From positions 62,001-126,000 of the forward strand of contig NZ_JACFTB010000006.1 of the NCBI RefSeq assembly GCF_014281965.1: a DNA stretch of 64,000 nucleotides, in the 5' to 3' direction. Made by a program: the position numbers and the translations under genes. Shown one piece after another: positions 1 to 8,398 of the stretch. The notes under the pieces are model-generated. The model was not told the origin of the DNA. It saw nothing but the letters and a program-made list of their open reading frames with translations, and made no database searches. The first letter of the stretch is position 1. The number at the start of each line of letters is the position of its first letter. The DNA is from Rhodococcus sp. BP22. GTDB lineage: Bacteria; Actinomycetota; Actinomycetes; Mycobacteriales; Mycobacteriaceae.

Positions 1-528
1 ACCGAGAACTACGGCATCGACATCTGTCGGCGTAGCAGCGACCGCAGTGCGGATCGCCGCCGAGATCGCCTCCGTCTCGCCCCGGTCGATGGAGTCCGCG
101 AGACCGTGACACGCGACCGAGGTTACGGACCGGCCCGTCGCGAACTCCTCTATCAAGCGCGCTTGATACGCACTGGCCGTCGTTGCGGCCGTTGCCCAGA
201 TCGCGATCCGATCGCTTGCTGCCGCAGCAGGTTTGATAGCTGGGACGGTGCCGATCACCGGAATCGCGTCACCGAGGTGGCGTCGTACATGCGCCAAGGC
301 AGTCACACTCGCGGTGTTGCATGGCAACACGATCACCTCGGCTCCCGATGACACGGCGCGATCGGCAGCATTCACCACGCGATCGATCACCCATGCATCA
401 GGCTTCGGGCCCCATGGGGCCTCGTCGGGATCCATCAGCAGAATCAGATCGAGCTCGGGACGCAGCTCCCTCAAGCGTGCAGCCGTCGGCAGCAAACCGA
501 GCCCCGAGTCGATCAGTCCGACTATCAC
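1..528 (-). CDS. Glutamate/aspartate racemase-family protein, partial
   Basis: The gene is cut by the left edge of the window. About 176 N-terminal residues are visible. They contain the family's N-terminal IDSGLGLLP motif, the first catalytic cysteine in LPCNTAS, a GTVPAIKPA stretch like the MurI loop, and a second cysteine in VACHGLADS. This arrangement fits the cofactor-independent Asp/Glu racemase family, nearest to MurI, which makes D-glutamate for peptidoglycan. The region that should hold the LGCTH motif is outside the window. The GTG at 528 is the only good start, and it lies 8 bases after the metB stop, so the gene is probably translated from the metB transcript. This placement is not the usual murI context, so it may be a paralogue with another substrate. 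Confidence 0.75.
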   Translation of the reverse strand, partial: MIVGLIDSGLGLLPTAARLRELRPELDLILLMDPDEAPWGPKPDAWVIDRVVNAADRAVSSGAEVIVLPCNTASVTALAHVRRHLGDAIPVIGTVPAIKPAAAASDRIAIWATAATTASAYQARLIEEFATGRSVTSVACHGLADSIDRGETEAISAAIRTAVAATPTDVDAVVLG

Positions 529-536
529 TGCGTGTG

Positions 537-1742
537 TCAGCCGAGTGCCTGCTCGAGATCGCCGATGAGATCAGCAGCGTCTTCGATACCTACCGACAAG
601 CGAACGAGATTATCGGGAACCTCGAGCAGCGACCCTGCCGTCGATGCATGAGTCATGGCTCCGGGGTGTTCGATAAGTGATTCCACACCACCGAGGGACT
701 CCGCGAGGGTGAAGATCTCGGTGCGAGCGCAGAAGTCGAGCGCTGCCTGCTGACCGCCGCCGAGCAGCACCGAAATCATGCCGCCGAAGCGTCGCATCTG
801 CTTTGCCGCGACGTGATGCGAAGGGTGTTCCGGCAATCCGGGATAGATGACCTGTGAGATCGCCGGGTGACTGTTCAGCATCTCGACGAGCTTCTCGGCA
901 TTGTCGCTGTGACGCTCCATTCGCAACGCGAGCGTCTTGATGCCGCGCAGGGTCAAAAATGCGTCGAACGGTCCTGGCACTCCACCGGCCCCGTTCTGCA
1001 GAAACGCGAAGGCCGCGTCGAGCTCTTCGTCATCGGTGATCAGTGCCCCGCCGACGACGTCCGAGTGTCCGCCGATGTATTTCGTCGTCGAATGCAACAC
1101 GACGTCTGCACCGAGCGCAAGTGGCTGCTGCAAGTAGGGCGAGGCGAAAGTATTGTCCACGACCAGCTTCGCGTTCGAGCCGTGAGCAACTTCTGCGAGT
1201 GCCTCGATGTCGCCGATGTTGAGCAGCGGGTTGGTCGGTGTCTCCACCCACACCAGCTTGGTATTCGGACGGATCGCCTGACGAACGGCATCGACATCGG
1301 ACACTGCAGCGACGGAGTACTCGATACCCCACTGGGTGAAGACCTTGTCGATCAGGCGGAAGGTGCCGCCGTAAGCATCGTTCGGGATGACGAGGTGGTC
1401 ACCGGGTCGCAGGGTCGCACGAAGGAGGCAGTCCGTGGCCGCCATGCCCGACGAGAACGCTCGGCCGTAGGTGCCGGATTCGATCGCGGCAAGGTTGGCT
1501 TCGAGCGGCCGACGCGTCGGGTTTCCAGTACGGGCGTACTCGAACCCACTACGCATGCCGCCGACGCCGTCCTGAGCGAACGTCGAGCTTGCATAGATAG
1601 GCACGTTGACCGCACCGGTCAACGGGTCGGGCTCGTACCCCGCGTGCACCGCCTTGGTGGAAAACCCCTGCTTATCACCCTGGGTCGTTCCGCTAGCTCC
1701 GCTCCCGGACGTGCTGTCTGCCTTGCTGCGCTGCTCACTCAT
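537..1742 (-). CDS. metB: Cystathionine gamma-synthase (PLP enzyme)
   Basis: 401 residues starting MSEQRSKADS. This is a Cys/Met-metabolism PLP enzyme. It joins O-acylated homoserine and cysteine into cystathionine, the entry of sulfur into methionine. Visible family features are the N-terminal TKAVHAGYEPDPLTGAVNVP segment, YARTGNPTR, the SSGMAA phosphate-binding turn and the Schiff-base lysine in HSTTKYIGGHSD. The reading frame continues far upstream, but the ATG at 1742 fits the family start and avoids a long overlap with the divergent gene at 1865. The neighbour order with cbs, a GDSL hydrolase and fadA3 matches the M. tuberculosis Rv1074c-Rv1079 region, which supports MetB over a gamma-lyase. 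A racemase-like gene follows in the same direction. Confidence 0.9.
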   Translation of the reverse strand: MSEQRSKADSTSGSGASGTTQGDKQGFSTKAVHAGYEPDPLTGAVNVPIYASSTFAQDGVGGMRSGFEYARTGNPTRRPLEANLAAIESGTYGRAFSSGMAATDCLLRATLRPGDHLVIPNDAYGGTFRLIDKVFTQWGIEYSVAAVSDVDAVRQAIRPNTKLVWVETPTNPLLNIGDIEALAEVAHGSNAKLVVDNTFASPYLQQPLALGADVVLHSTTKYIGGHSDVVGGALITDDEELDAAFAFLQNGAGGVPGPFDAFLTLRGIKTLALRMERHSDNAEKLVEMLNSHPAISQVIYPGLPEHPSHHVAAKQMRRFGGMISVLLGGGQQAALDFCARTEIFTLAESLGGVESLIEHPGAMTHASTAGSLLEVPDNLVRLSVGIEDAADLIGDLEQALG

Positions 1743-1864
1743 GGCTTCCAGACTAATAGGTGCAGGAAATGGGTAGCCTGCGGGAGACTCAGCCGCACGA
1801 GATTTTCGGCGGCAACACTCATTCAAGCCAGCGGAGAACACCGCCGGAAGAAACGAGGCACACC

Positions 1865-3052
1865 GTGGCCGACTCGACACCCCGCAGCTCGCAGAGCGTC
1901 GAAGAATTGTTCGCTCTCGACTCGCTCCTGGACTCCGAAGAACGTCAGATTCGCGAGACGGTCCGCAAGTTGGGCAACGAGCGCATCCGCCCGCACTTGG
2001 CGGAATGGTACGAGGCGGGCACTGTCCCCGCTCGTGAGCTTGCGAAGGAACTGGGCTCACTCGGCCTGCTCGGGATGCACCTGGAGGGCTACGGCTGCGC
2101 TGGTACCTCAGCGACTGCATATGGATTGGCCTGTATGGAACTCGAAGCGATGGACTCCGGGATTCGCAGCCTCGTCTCTGTGCAAGGTTCGCTGGCGATG
2201 TTCGCGATCTGGAAGTTCGGCTCCGAAGAGCAGAAGCAGCATTGGCTCCCGTCGATGGCCGAGGGGTCGAGCATCGGATGCTTCGGGTTGACCGAGGCGG
2301 ACTTCGGCTCGAACCCCAGCGGCATGAGGACCAGAGCGAAAAAGGACGGTAGCGACTGGATCCTCAACGGCAGCAAGATGTGGATCACCAACGGCCCGAT
2401 CGCCGATGTCGCAGTCGTCTGGGCACAGACCGATGACAAAATTCGCGGCTTCGTCGTACCGACGGACACTCCGGGCTTCACCGCGAACACCGTAAAGAAC
2501 AAGTTGTCGCTTCGCGCGTCCATCACCGGTGAACTCGTACTCGAGGACGTCAGGCTTCCCCACGACGCGATGCTCCCCGAGGCCCGCGGGCTCAGCGGCC
2601 CGCTCGGGTGCCTCAACGAGGCCCGCTTCGGCATCATTTTCGGTGCCATGGGAGCGGCCCGCGATTGCATGGAATCGGCGATCGAGTATGCCCAGACACG
2701 AGAGGTGTTCGACAAGCCCCTGGCCGCCTACCAGCTGACCCAGGCAAAGCTTGCGAACATGGCCCTGGAGCTCGGCAAGGGTCAACTCCTCGCACTCCAC
2801 CTCGGGCGCCTGAAGGACAAGGGCGAACTGCGCGGTGAGCAAGTATCGGTCGGCAAACTCAACAATGTGCGGGAGGCGATCAAGATCGCCCGTGAATGTC
2901 GAACAATTTTGGGCGCCAACGGAATCACGCTGGAGTACCCGGTGCTACGGCACGCCAACAACCTCGAGTCCGTCCTCACCTACGAGGGCACGTCCGAGGT
3001 ACATCAATTGGTGGTGGGCCAGGCACTGACCGGGTCGAGCGCGGTCCGATAG
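1865..3052 (+). CDS. Acyl-CoA dehydrogenase, glutaryl-CoA dehydrogenase-like
   Basis: 395 residues, a usual length for this family. An FAD flavoprotein that oxidises an acyl-CoA at alpha-beta. The C-terminal block with TYEGTSEVHQLVVGQALTG closely follows the glutaryl-CoA dehydrogenase signature and carries the catalytic glutamate (EGT). CFGLTEADFGSNPSGM and WITNGPIADV are the flavin-binding and substrate-binding stretches. The GTG at 1865 is chosen because it begins the conserved part and follows a purine-rich AGAAACGAGG; an in-frame extension to 1760 would cross the divergent promoter region. Glutaryl-CoA dehydrogenase would serve lysine/tryptophan degradation. Substrate is inferred from motifs only. 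Confidence 0.85.
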   Translation: MADSTPRSSQSVEELFALDSLLDSEERQIRETVRKLGNERIRPHLAEWYEAGTVPARELAKELGSLGLLGMHLEGYGCAGTSATAYGLACMELEAMDSGIRSLVSVQGSLAMFAIWKFGSEEQKQHWLPSMAEGSSIGCFGLTEADFGSNPSGMRTRAKKDGSDWILNGSKMWITNGPIADVAVVWAQTDDKIRGFVVPTDTPGFTANTVKNKLSLRASITGELVLEDVRLPHDAMLPEARGLSGPLGCLNEARFGIIFGAMGAARDCMESAIEYAQTREVFDKPLAAYQLTQAKLANMALELGKGQLLALHLGRLKDKGELRGEQVSVGKLNNVREAIKIARECRTILGANGITLEYPVLRHANNLESVLTYEGTSEVHQLVVGQALTGSSAVR

Positions 3053-3062
3053 GTGCTCGGCG

Positions 3063-3108
3063 CACGTGAGTGGAATTTGCGCCCGAGGCGGGAAATTCCA
3101 CTCACGTG
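3063..3108. terminator. Long hairpin between convergent genes
   Basis: Perfect 16-base arms at 3063-3078 and 3093-3108 (CACGTGAGTGGAATTT and its complement). The 14-base middle can pair further through CGCC/GGCG. It lies between the acyl-CoA dehydrogenase stop and the cbs stop, so it can serve as a terminator for both. There is no clear T-run. The arm is distinctive enough that it may be a dispersed intergenic repeat. Confidence 0.7.
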
Positions 3109-3111
3109 GGG

Positions 3112-4497
3112 CTATGCGCCCTTGCTGAGGAATCCGAGAAGATCGTGGCGGGTGATGACGCCAACCGGCTTGCCTTCTTCGACGACCATGAGGGCATCGG
3201 TCTCCCCCAGCGCCTTCGTCGCGTCGGATACGTGCTCGCCTGCTCCGATGAGCGGGAACGGCTCGCTCATATGCTTGGCTACCGGATCGGCGAGTGCCGC
3301 GCGTCCTTCGAAGACTGCGCTGAGCAGATCGCGCTCGGTGACGCTTCCTGCAACCTCTCCTGCCATGACGGGCGGCTCGGCGCCGACGACCGGCATCTGC
3401 GAGACCCCGTATTCACGGAGAATCTCGATGGCGTCTCGGACCGTCTCCGACGGATGCGTGTGCACCAGCGCCGGTAATGCACCGGACTTGCCGCGCAGGA
3501 CATCGCCGACCGACGGCTCATCGGTATTACCGTCGAGACGTGAACGCAGGAATCCGTACGAGGACATCCAGTCGTCGTTGAAGATCTTTGCCAGGTAACC
3601 GCGGCCACCGTCGGGCAAGAGCACGACGACGAGCGCATCGGGGCCTTCACGCTCGGCAACCTTGATCGCAGCTACCACTGCCATGCCGCAGGATCCGCCG
3701 ACCAGCAGGCCTTCTTCCCGAGCCAACCGTCGTGTCATGTCGAACGAGTCCGCATCGGATACTGCGATGATTTCGTCGGGGATCGACGGGTCGTACGCGG
3801 TCGGCCAGAAGTCCTCGCCGACGCCCTCTACGAGGTACGGACGGCCGGTACCGCCGGAGTAGACCGAACCTTCAGGGTCGACGCCGACGACCTTGACCTT
3901 GCCGCCGGACATCTCCTTGAGGTACTTGCCTGTGCCGGAGATGGTGCCGCCGGTACCGACTCCCGCAACGAAGTGGGTGATCTTGCCGTCTGTATCGGCC
4001 CAGATCTCGGGGCCGGTGGTCTCGTAGTGGCTCTGGGGGCCTGCCGGGTTGGCGTACTGATTCGGCTTCCAGGCTCCGTCGATTTCCCGCACGAGACGAT
4101 CGGAGACGCTGTAGTAGCTGTTCGGATCCTCCGGCGCGACGGCAGTCGGGCAGACCACGACCTCGGCGCCGTACGCACGGAGGACGTTGCGCTTGTCCTC
4201 CCCGACCTTGTCGGGGCAGACGAAGACGCACTTGTAACCCCGCTGCTGAGCTACCAGAGCCAACCCGACACCGGTGTTACCGGAGGTGGGCTCGACGATC
4301 GTCCCACCTGGCTTCAGTTCACCTGCAGCTTCGGCGGCATCGATCATCTTGACCGCGATGCGGTCCTTGGACGAGCCACCCGGGTTGAGGTATTCGATCT
4401 TGGCTGCGACCGTCCCTGCGTTGTCGCCGACAACGGAGGACAGCTTGACCAACGGAGTGTTGCCGATGAGTTCGGTGACGTGCTGAGCAATGCGCAT
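3112..4497 (-). CDS. cbs: Cystathionine beta-synthase (PLP domain plus CBS pair)
   Basis: 461 residues. The PLP fold-type II domain occupies about residues 1-320: GNTPLVKL, the PLP lysine in NPGGSSKDR, PTSGNTGVGLA for phosphate and substrate binding, and GVGTGGTISGTG. A pair of CBS domains follows in about 335-461 (SEYGVSQ-type repeat and ITRHDLLGFL at the end). The enzyme condenses serine and homocysteine to cystathionine, feeding reverse transsulfuration from methionine to cysteine. The ATG at 4497 has GGAAG upstream and starts right at the conserved MRIAQHVTELIGNTP. With metB nearby, both directions of transsulfuration are encoded here. The order matches M. tuberculosis Rv1077 and its neighbours. 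Confidence 0.95.
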   Translation of the reverse strand: MRIAQHVTELIGNTPLVKLSSVVGDNAGTVAAKIEYLNPGGSSKDRIAVKMIDAAEAAGELKPGGTIVEPTSGNTGVGLALVAQQRGYKCVFVCPDKVGEDKRNVLRAYGAEVVVCPTAVAPEDPNSYYSVSDRLVREIDGAWKPNQYANPAGPQSHYETTGPEIWADTDGKITHFVAGVGTGGTISGTGKYLKEMSGGKVKVVGVDPEGSVYSGGTGRPYLVEGVGEDFWPTAYDPSIPDEIIAVSDADSFDMTRRLAREEGLLVGGSCGMAVVAAIKVAEREGPDALVVVLLPDGGRGYLAKIFNDDWMSSYGFLRSRLDGNTDEPSVGDVLRGKSGALPALVHTHPSETVRDAIEILREYGVSQMPVVGAEPPVMAGEVAGSVTERDLLSAVFEGRAALADPVAKHMSEPFPLIGAGEHVSDATKALGETDALMVVEEGKPVGVITRHDLLGFLSKGA

Positions 4498-4605
4498 TCC
4501 TACATCTTCCCAGACGCCACTGCGGGCGGCTTCTCGGTACCGCCGAGGCACGTCTAGTTCGTTGCATACGATGGACGGCATGGCGCAGAAAGAAAAGGAC
4601 CTCGA

Positions 4606-5568
4606 GTGCCTGTGAATCGATGGCAAACGGCCGCCAAAGCAGGTGCCGCAACCGTATTGGCAGGCTCCTCCGCCGGCACTGCGTCCTGGGCTGCGTACAA
4701 GGCTCTGATGTCCCAGGCAAGTTCCGCGCGAGGTGTCATCGGACGGAACGTGACCAAACCTCCCGAAGCCGACGGCATCTATACCGCGGGATCACCGACC
4801 CCGCAGCGCTGGCGGCCCGGAGTCTCGGCCGATATTCACCTGATGGTCTTCGGTGACTCCACCGCTGCAGGCGTTGGCTGCGCCGTCGCGGAGGAGGTGC
4901 CAGGAGTCCTCGTGGCCCGCGGGTTGGCCGAGGAGACGGACAAGCGAATAAGACTGAGCACCAAAGCAATTGCTGGTGCAACATCGAAAGGTCTCGAAGG
5001 TCAGGTCGACGCGATGTTCGTCGCCGGTCCTGCGCCCGACGCCGTTGTCATTCTCATCGGCGCCAACGATGTCACCAAAAAATTCTCGATCAGCGCCTCG
5101 GCGACGCGACTCGGTGACGCGGTGGGTCGCCTGACTGCGCAGGGAACTGTGGTGGTGGTCGGAACGTGCCCCGACCTCGGAGTGGTCACAGCCATTCCGC
5201 AACCGCTGCGCACCGTCGTGCGGAACTGGGGCCTCCGACTCGCTCGCGCACAGTCAGCGGCCACCTTGTCCGCCGGCGGTCACCCGGTTGCCTTGGCGGA
5301 TTTACTCGCACCAGAGTTCCTTGCGGCGCCGGAGACCATGTTCTCTGCCGATCGGTTCCACCCGTCGGCGGCGGGCTACGAATTAGCGGCACGTCAGTTG
5401 CTTCCTGTCCTGGCGGCCGCGCTCGGCGAATGGCGCGGCGGACCACTACCCCAGCTGCCCGAGGTATCCGCGGCAGTAGAGTCTCGCAGGTTCGGGCCTC
5501 GGGCAACCGCGTCGATCGAAAGGTTTCTGCGCCGTCGAGGTGCCGAAATAGAGGCACAGAACGGCTAG
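4606..5568 (+). CDS. SGNH/GDSL-type hydrolase
   Basis: 320 residues. The SGNH hydrolase motifs are present: block I FGDSTAAG with nucleophile Ser85, IGAND at about 151-155, and block V DRFHPS with Asp249 and His252. The N-terminus (about 1-35) is alanine-rich and moderately hydrophobic after a basic start, so it could be a membrane anchor or a weak signal. The substrate is unknown; esterase or lipase activity is usual for the family. The GTG at 4606 has AAGGAC upstream. It is divergent from cbs and upstream of the thiolase, the same order as Rv1075c beside cbs and fadA3 in M. tuberculosis. Confidence 0.85.
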   Translation: MPVNRWQTAAKAGAATVLAGSSAGTASWAAYKALMSQASSARGVIGRNVTKPPEADGIYTAGSPTPQRWRPGVSADIHLMVFGDSTAAGVGCAVAEEVPGVLVARGLAEETDKRIRLSTKAIAGATSKGLEGQVDAMFVAGPAPDAVVILIGANDVTKKFSISASATRLGDAVGRLTAQGTVVVVGTCPDLGVVTAIPQPLRTVVRNWGLRLARAQSAATLSAGGHPVALADLLAPEFLAAPETMFSADRFHPSAAGYELAARQLLPVLAAALGEWRGGPLPQLPEVSAAVESRRFGPRATASIERFLRRRGAEIEAQNG

Positions 5569-5637
5569 CGATATGTTCGATGCATCCAATGCCTGCTTGC
5601 GCAATTCCCGCAGTCAGCAGCCAACAAAGGAGATTTC

Positions 5638-6858
5638 ATGCCAGAGGCAGTAATCGTCAGTACCGCTCGTTCACCTATCGGCCGCGCGATGAAGGGATCG
5701 CTCAAGGACATTCGTTCCGATGACTTGACCGTGCAGATGGTGGCCGCAGCACTCGCCAAGGTTCCCGAGCTCGACCCGACCGACATCGATGACCTGCTCC
5801 TCGGCTGTGGCCTTCCCGGCGGAATGCAGGGCAACAACCTCGCGCGGATCGTCGCTGTTCTTCTCGGTTACGACTCGCTGCCCGGTACGACCATCACCCG
5901 CTATTGTTCTTCTTCGCTGCAGACCACTCGCATGGCCATGCACGCGATCAAGGCCGGCGAAGGAGATGTCTTCATCTCTGCAGGCGTCGAGAGTGTTTCG
6001 AGCTTCGTTCACGGCAACTCCGATTCGCTTCCGCAGAGCCACAACCCGCTCTTCGCCGATGCCGAGGCACGCACCAAGAAGACGCAGGAAGAGGGCGCAG
6101 ACAGCTGGACCGATCCCCGCGAGAACGGCAACCTCCCCGACGCGTACATCGCGATGGGTCAGACCGCCGAAAACGTTGCGCTCGTCACCGGCATCAGCCG
6201 CGAGGACCAGGATCACTGGGGCGTGCGGAGCCAGAATCGTGCCGAAGAAGCCATTGCCAGCGGATTCTTCGAGCGTGAAATCACCCCGGTCACGCTGCCC
6301 GACGGCACAGTCGTCTCGACGGACGACGGCCCGCGTGCAGGGACGACCTACGAGAAGATCAGTCAGCTCAAGCCGGTCTTTCGTCCGAACGGAACCATCA
6401 CCGCAGGCAATGCTTGCCCGCTCAACGATGGTGCAGCCGCACTGGTGATCATGAGTGATACGAAGGCAAAGGCACTCGGCCTGACGCCTCTCGCGCGCAT
6501 CGTCTCCACGGGTGTCACCGGCACCTCGCCCGAGATCATGGGTCTCGGCCCTATCGAAGCAACCCGCAAGGCGCTCTCGATCGCCGGAATGTCGATCTCC
6601 GATATCGACCTCTTCGAGATCAACGAAGCGTTTGCGGTCCAGGTTCTCGGATCTGCGCGTGATCTCGGCATCGATCACGACAAGCTCAACATCTCCGGTG
6701 GCGCTATCGCCATCGGACACCCCTTCGGGATGACCGGTGCTCGTATCACCACGACACTGCTGAACAACCTGAAGACCCAGGACAAGACATTCGGCGTCGA
6801 GACCATGTGTGTCGGCGGCGGCATGGGAATGGCAATGGTTCTGGAACGCCTCAGCTGA
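5638..6858 (+). CDS. fadA3: Acetyl-CoA acetyltransferase (thiolase)
   Basis: 406 residues, a complete thiolase. Visible sites are nucleophile Cys90 (TRYCSSSLQTT), NACPLNDGAAAL, NEAFA, the GGAIAIGHPFGMTGAR histidine segment and the second active-site cysteine in CVGGGMGMAMV. It carries out thiolytic cleavage of 3-ketoacyl-CoA or the reverse condensation. AAGGAG lies just before the ATG at 5638. It follows the GDSL gene by 69 bases in the same direction. The fadA3 symbol rests on conserved gene order with M. tuberculosis Rv1074c. A strong hairpin ends the unit. Confidence 0.88.
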   Translation: MPEAVIVSTARSPIGRAMKGSLKDIRSDDLTVQMVAAALAKVPELDPTDIDDLLLGCGLPGGMQGNNLARIVAVLLGYDSLPGTTITRYCSSSLQTTRMAMHAIKAGEGDVFISAGVESVSSFVHGNSDSLPQSHNPLFADAEARTKKTQEEGADSWTDPRENGNLPDAYIAMGQTAENVALVTGISREDQDHWGVRSQNRAEEAIASGFFEREITPVTLPDGTVVSTDDGPRAGTTYEKISQLKPVFRPNGTITAGNACPLNDGAAALVIMSDTKAKALGLTPLARIVSTGVTGTSPEIMGLGPIEATRKALSIAGMSISDIDLFEINEAFAVQVLGSARDLGIDHDKLNISGGAIAIGHPFGMTGARITTTLLNNLKTQDKTFGVETMCVGGGMGMAMVLERLS

Positions 6859-6881
6859 TCGGGATGTCCCTGGTTTCCACT

Positions 6882-6932
6882 CTCATGAGAAAGGCCCCGC
6901 ACTCCGATGGAGTGCGGGGCCTTTCTCATGAG
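6882..6932. terminator. Bidirectional terminator hairpin
   Basis: 24-base perfect arms (6882-6905 and 6909-6932) around a GAT loop, with a GGCCCCGCACTCC core flanked by AAA/TTT. It sits between the convergent thiolase and Bax-inhibitor genes and can terminate both. Confidence 0.9.
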
Positions 6933-6934
6933 TA

Positions 6935-7783
6935 TCAGTCGTTGTTGAAGTAGCTCAGCAGACGCAAGATCTCGACGTAGAGCCAGACCAAGGTGATGGT
7001 CAATCCGAGAGCTACGCCCCACGCTGCCTTCTCGGGAGCCTGCGCGCGGATCAACTGATCGGCCTGATCGAAATCGAGCAGGAAGCTGAATGCCGCAATA
7101 CCGATGCAGACGAGGCTGAAGATGATGGCCACAGTGCCACCGTCGCGCAGACCCAGTCCGCCTGCGGTGAAGAAGCTCGCCACCAGGTTGCCCAGCGCCA
7201 GCACGACTACGCCGATGAGAGCGCCGACAATCATCCGCGTCAATCGCGGGGTGACCCGGATAGCGCCGGTCTTGTAGACCACCAGCATGCCGAAGAAGAC
7301 GCCGAACGTGCCGAGAACCGCCTGGGCGATGAGAGTGCTACCGCCCACACCCCCGAATTCGATACTCGTGAACATGAAGGACAACGCACCCAGGAAGAAA
7401 CCCTCGGCTACCGCGTAGGCCAGCACGATGGCCTTGTTGTCCATTTTGCGGCCGAACGTCGCGAACAACACGAGGCCGAGACCGACGAGTCCGCCGCCGA
7501 TGACGAACGGTGCGGCCAGGTCGGTGTTGCTGTCGACGAGCAGGTACGAGATGATCGCGGTGATCGACAGCACACCGAGTGTGATGCCCGTCTTGGTGAC
7601 GACATCGTCGATCGTCATCGCCCGCGAAGTGGGACCCGTCCGATACGGCTCAGGCTGCGTACCCGGCTGCCCGAACTGCTGTGTGGCCTGCGAGGCACCA
7701 GCCGTCGCAGTGCCGAAAGTGGCGTATCCGCCGCCCTCCTGCTTGGGCAGGTTGCGGAACACCGGGTTGCTGGAGGTGCGCAC
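6935..7783 (-). CDS. Bax inhibitor-1/YccA family membrane protein
   Basis: 282 residues. A hydrophilic N-terminus of about 55 residues (MRTSSNPVFRNLPKQ, then Gln/Pro/Thr-rich) is followed by about seven membrane segments, for example TLGVLSITAIISYLLV, FVIGGGLVGLGLVLFATF, MIVGALIGVVVLALG and VALGLTITLVWLYVEILRLL. The conserved end LYVEILRLLSYFNND is typical of the actinobacterial branch of this family. Family members have been linked to ion or calcium leak and stress tolerance, but the role here is unknown. The GTG at 7783 has GAAGGGAAAGAG upstream. No operon partner is visible. Confidence 0.88.
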   Translation of the reverse strand: MRTSSNPVFRNLPKQEGGGYATFGTATAGASQATQQFGQPGTQPEPYRTGPTSRAMTIDDVVTKTGITLGVLSITAIISYLLVDSNTDLAAPFVIGGGLVGLGLVLFATFGRKMDNKAIVLAYAVAEGFFLGALSFMFTSIEFGGVGGSTLIAQAVLGTFGVFFGMLVVYKTGAIRVTPRLTRMIVGALIGVVVLALGNLVASFFTAGGLGLRDGGTVAIIFSLVCIGIAAFSFLLDFDQADQLIRAQAPEKAAWGVALGLTITLVWLYVEILRLLSYFNND

Positions 7784-7971
7784 CGTGTCTCTTTCCCTTC
7801 GTCGTATCGAGCAGACCGCGAGGAAGTCCCCGGGCACTTATATGAAGAACGTTCCACATCCGGACAAAAGTTCCCAGTCGGACCCGATATGTTCGGACAA
7901 TTCGGACTTTACCGGCCCGCACGGTGGGTCGCTCGCACAAGCGGCAAATTCAGCCGTGCAGTATGGAGTGC

Positions 7972-8394
7972 ATGAGCATCGAAGACGGACCCGGACAGAC
8001 CCTCGATCAGAGCGAAAGCTTGGACTCGGACGAACTGCGCAACGACGACGGCGACACGGTCGTGGACGCACCGGACCACTGGAGTGAAGCAGACAAGTTC
8101 GGGACCACCGCCGAAGAAGCTCTCGAAGGTGAGAGCTTGGAGGAGAAGCTGTCCGAAGAAGAACCGGACATCGCGCTGGAATCCGAGGCACGTTCGGTTG
8201 CCGAAACTCCCGACGCAGAGTTGACCGAGGAACTGGTCGACCATGTGATCCTCGAATCCGACGAGGATCCCGATATCGACTACGCGGACGGTCAGCGACA
8301 GGCCGAGATCGTCGAAGGAACCTTGATCGAGGATCGCGGGCGTAATCGCGGTCAGATCGACGGGACCCCCGAAGACGGCGGCCCCGTCACCTAG
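7972..8394 (+). CDS. DUF5709 acidic protein
   Basis: 140 residues, extremely acidic, with no membrane segment. TLDQSESLDSDELRN, the DHWSEADKFGTTAEE block and DYADGQRQAEIVEGT fit the actinobacterial DUF5709 family, which has no assigned function. The ATG at 7972 gives the conserved MSIEDGPGQTLDQSE start; an ATG 9 bases upstream is also possible. It ends 4 bases before the convergent methyltransferase gene. No regulator site is evident in the 188 bases shared with the Bax-inhibitor gene. Confidence 0.8.
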   Translation: MSIEDGPGQTLDQSESLDSDELRNDDGDTVVDAPDHWSEADKFGTTAEEALEGESLEEKLSEEEPDIALESEARSVAETPDAELTEELVDHVILESDEDPDIDYADGQRQAEIVEGTLIEDRGRNRGQIDGTPEDGGPVT

Positions 8395-8398
8395 CCGA

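Noticed and set aside
867..2291. A 474-codon plus-strand frame across metB and the next gene
   Set aside because: It is antisense to metB and then overlaps the acyl-CoA dehydrogenase in another frame. No family motif and no ribosome site.
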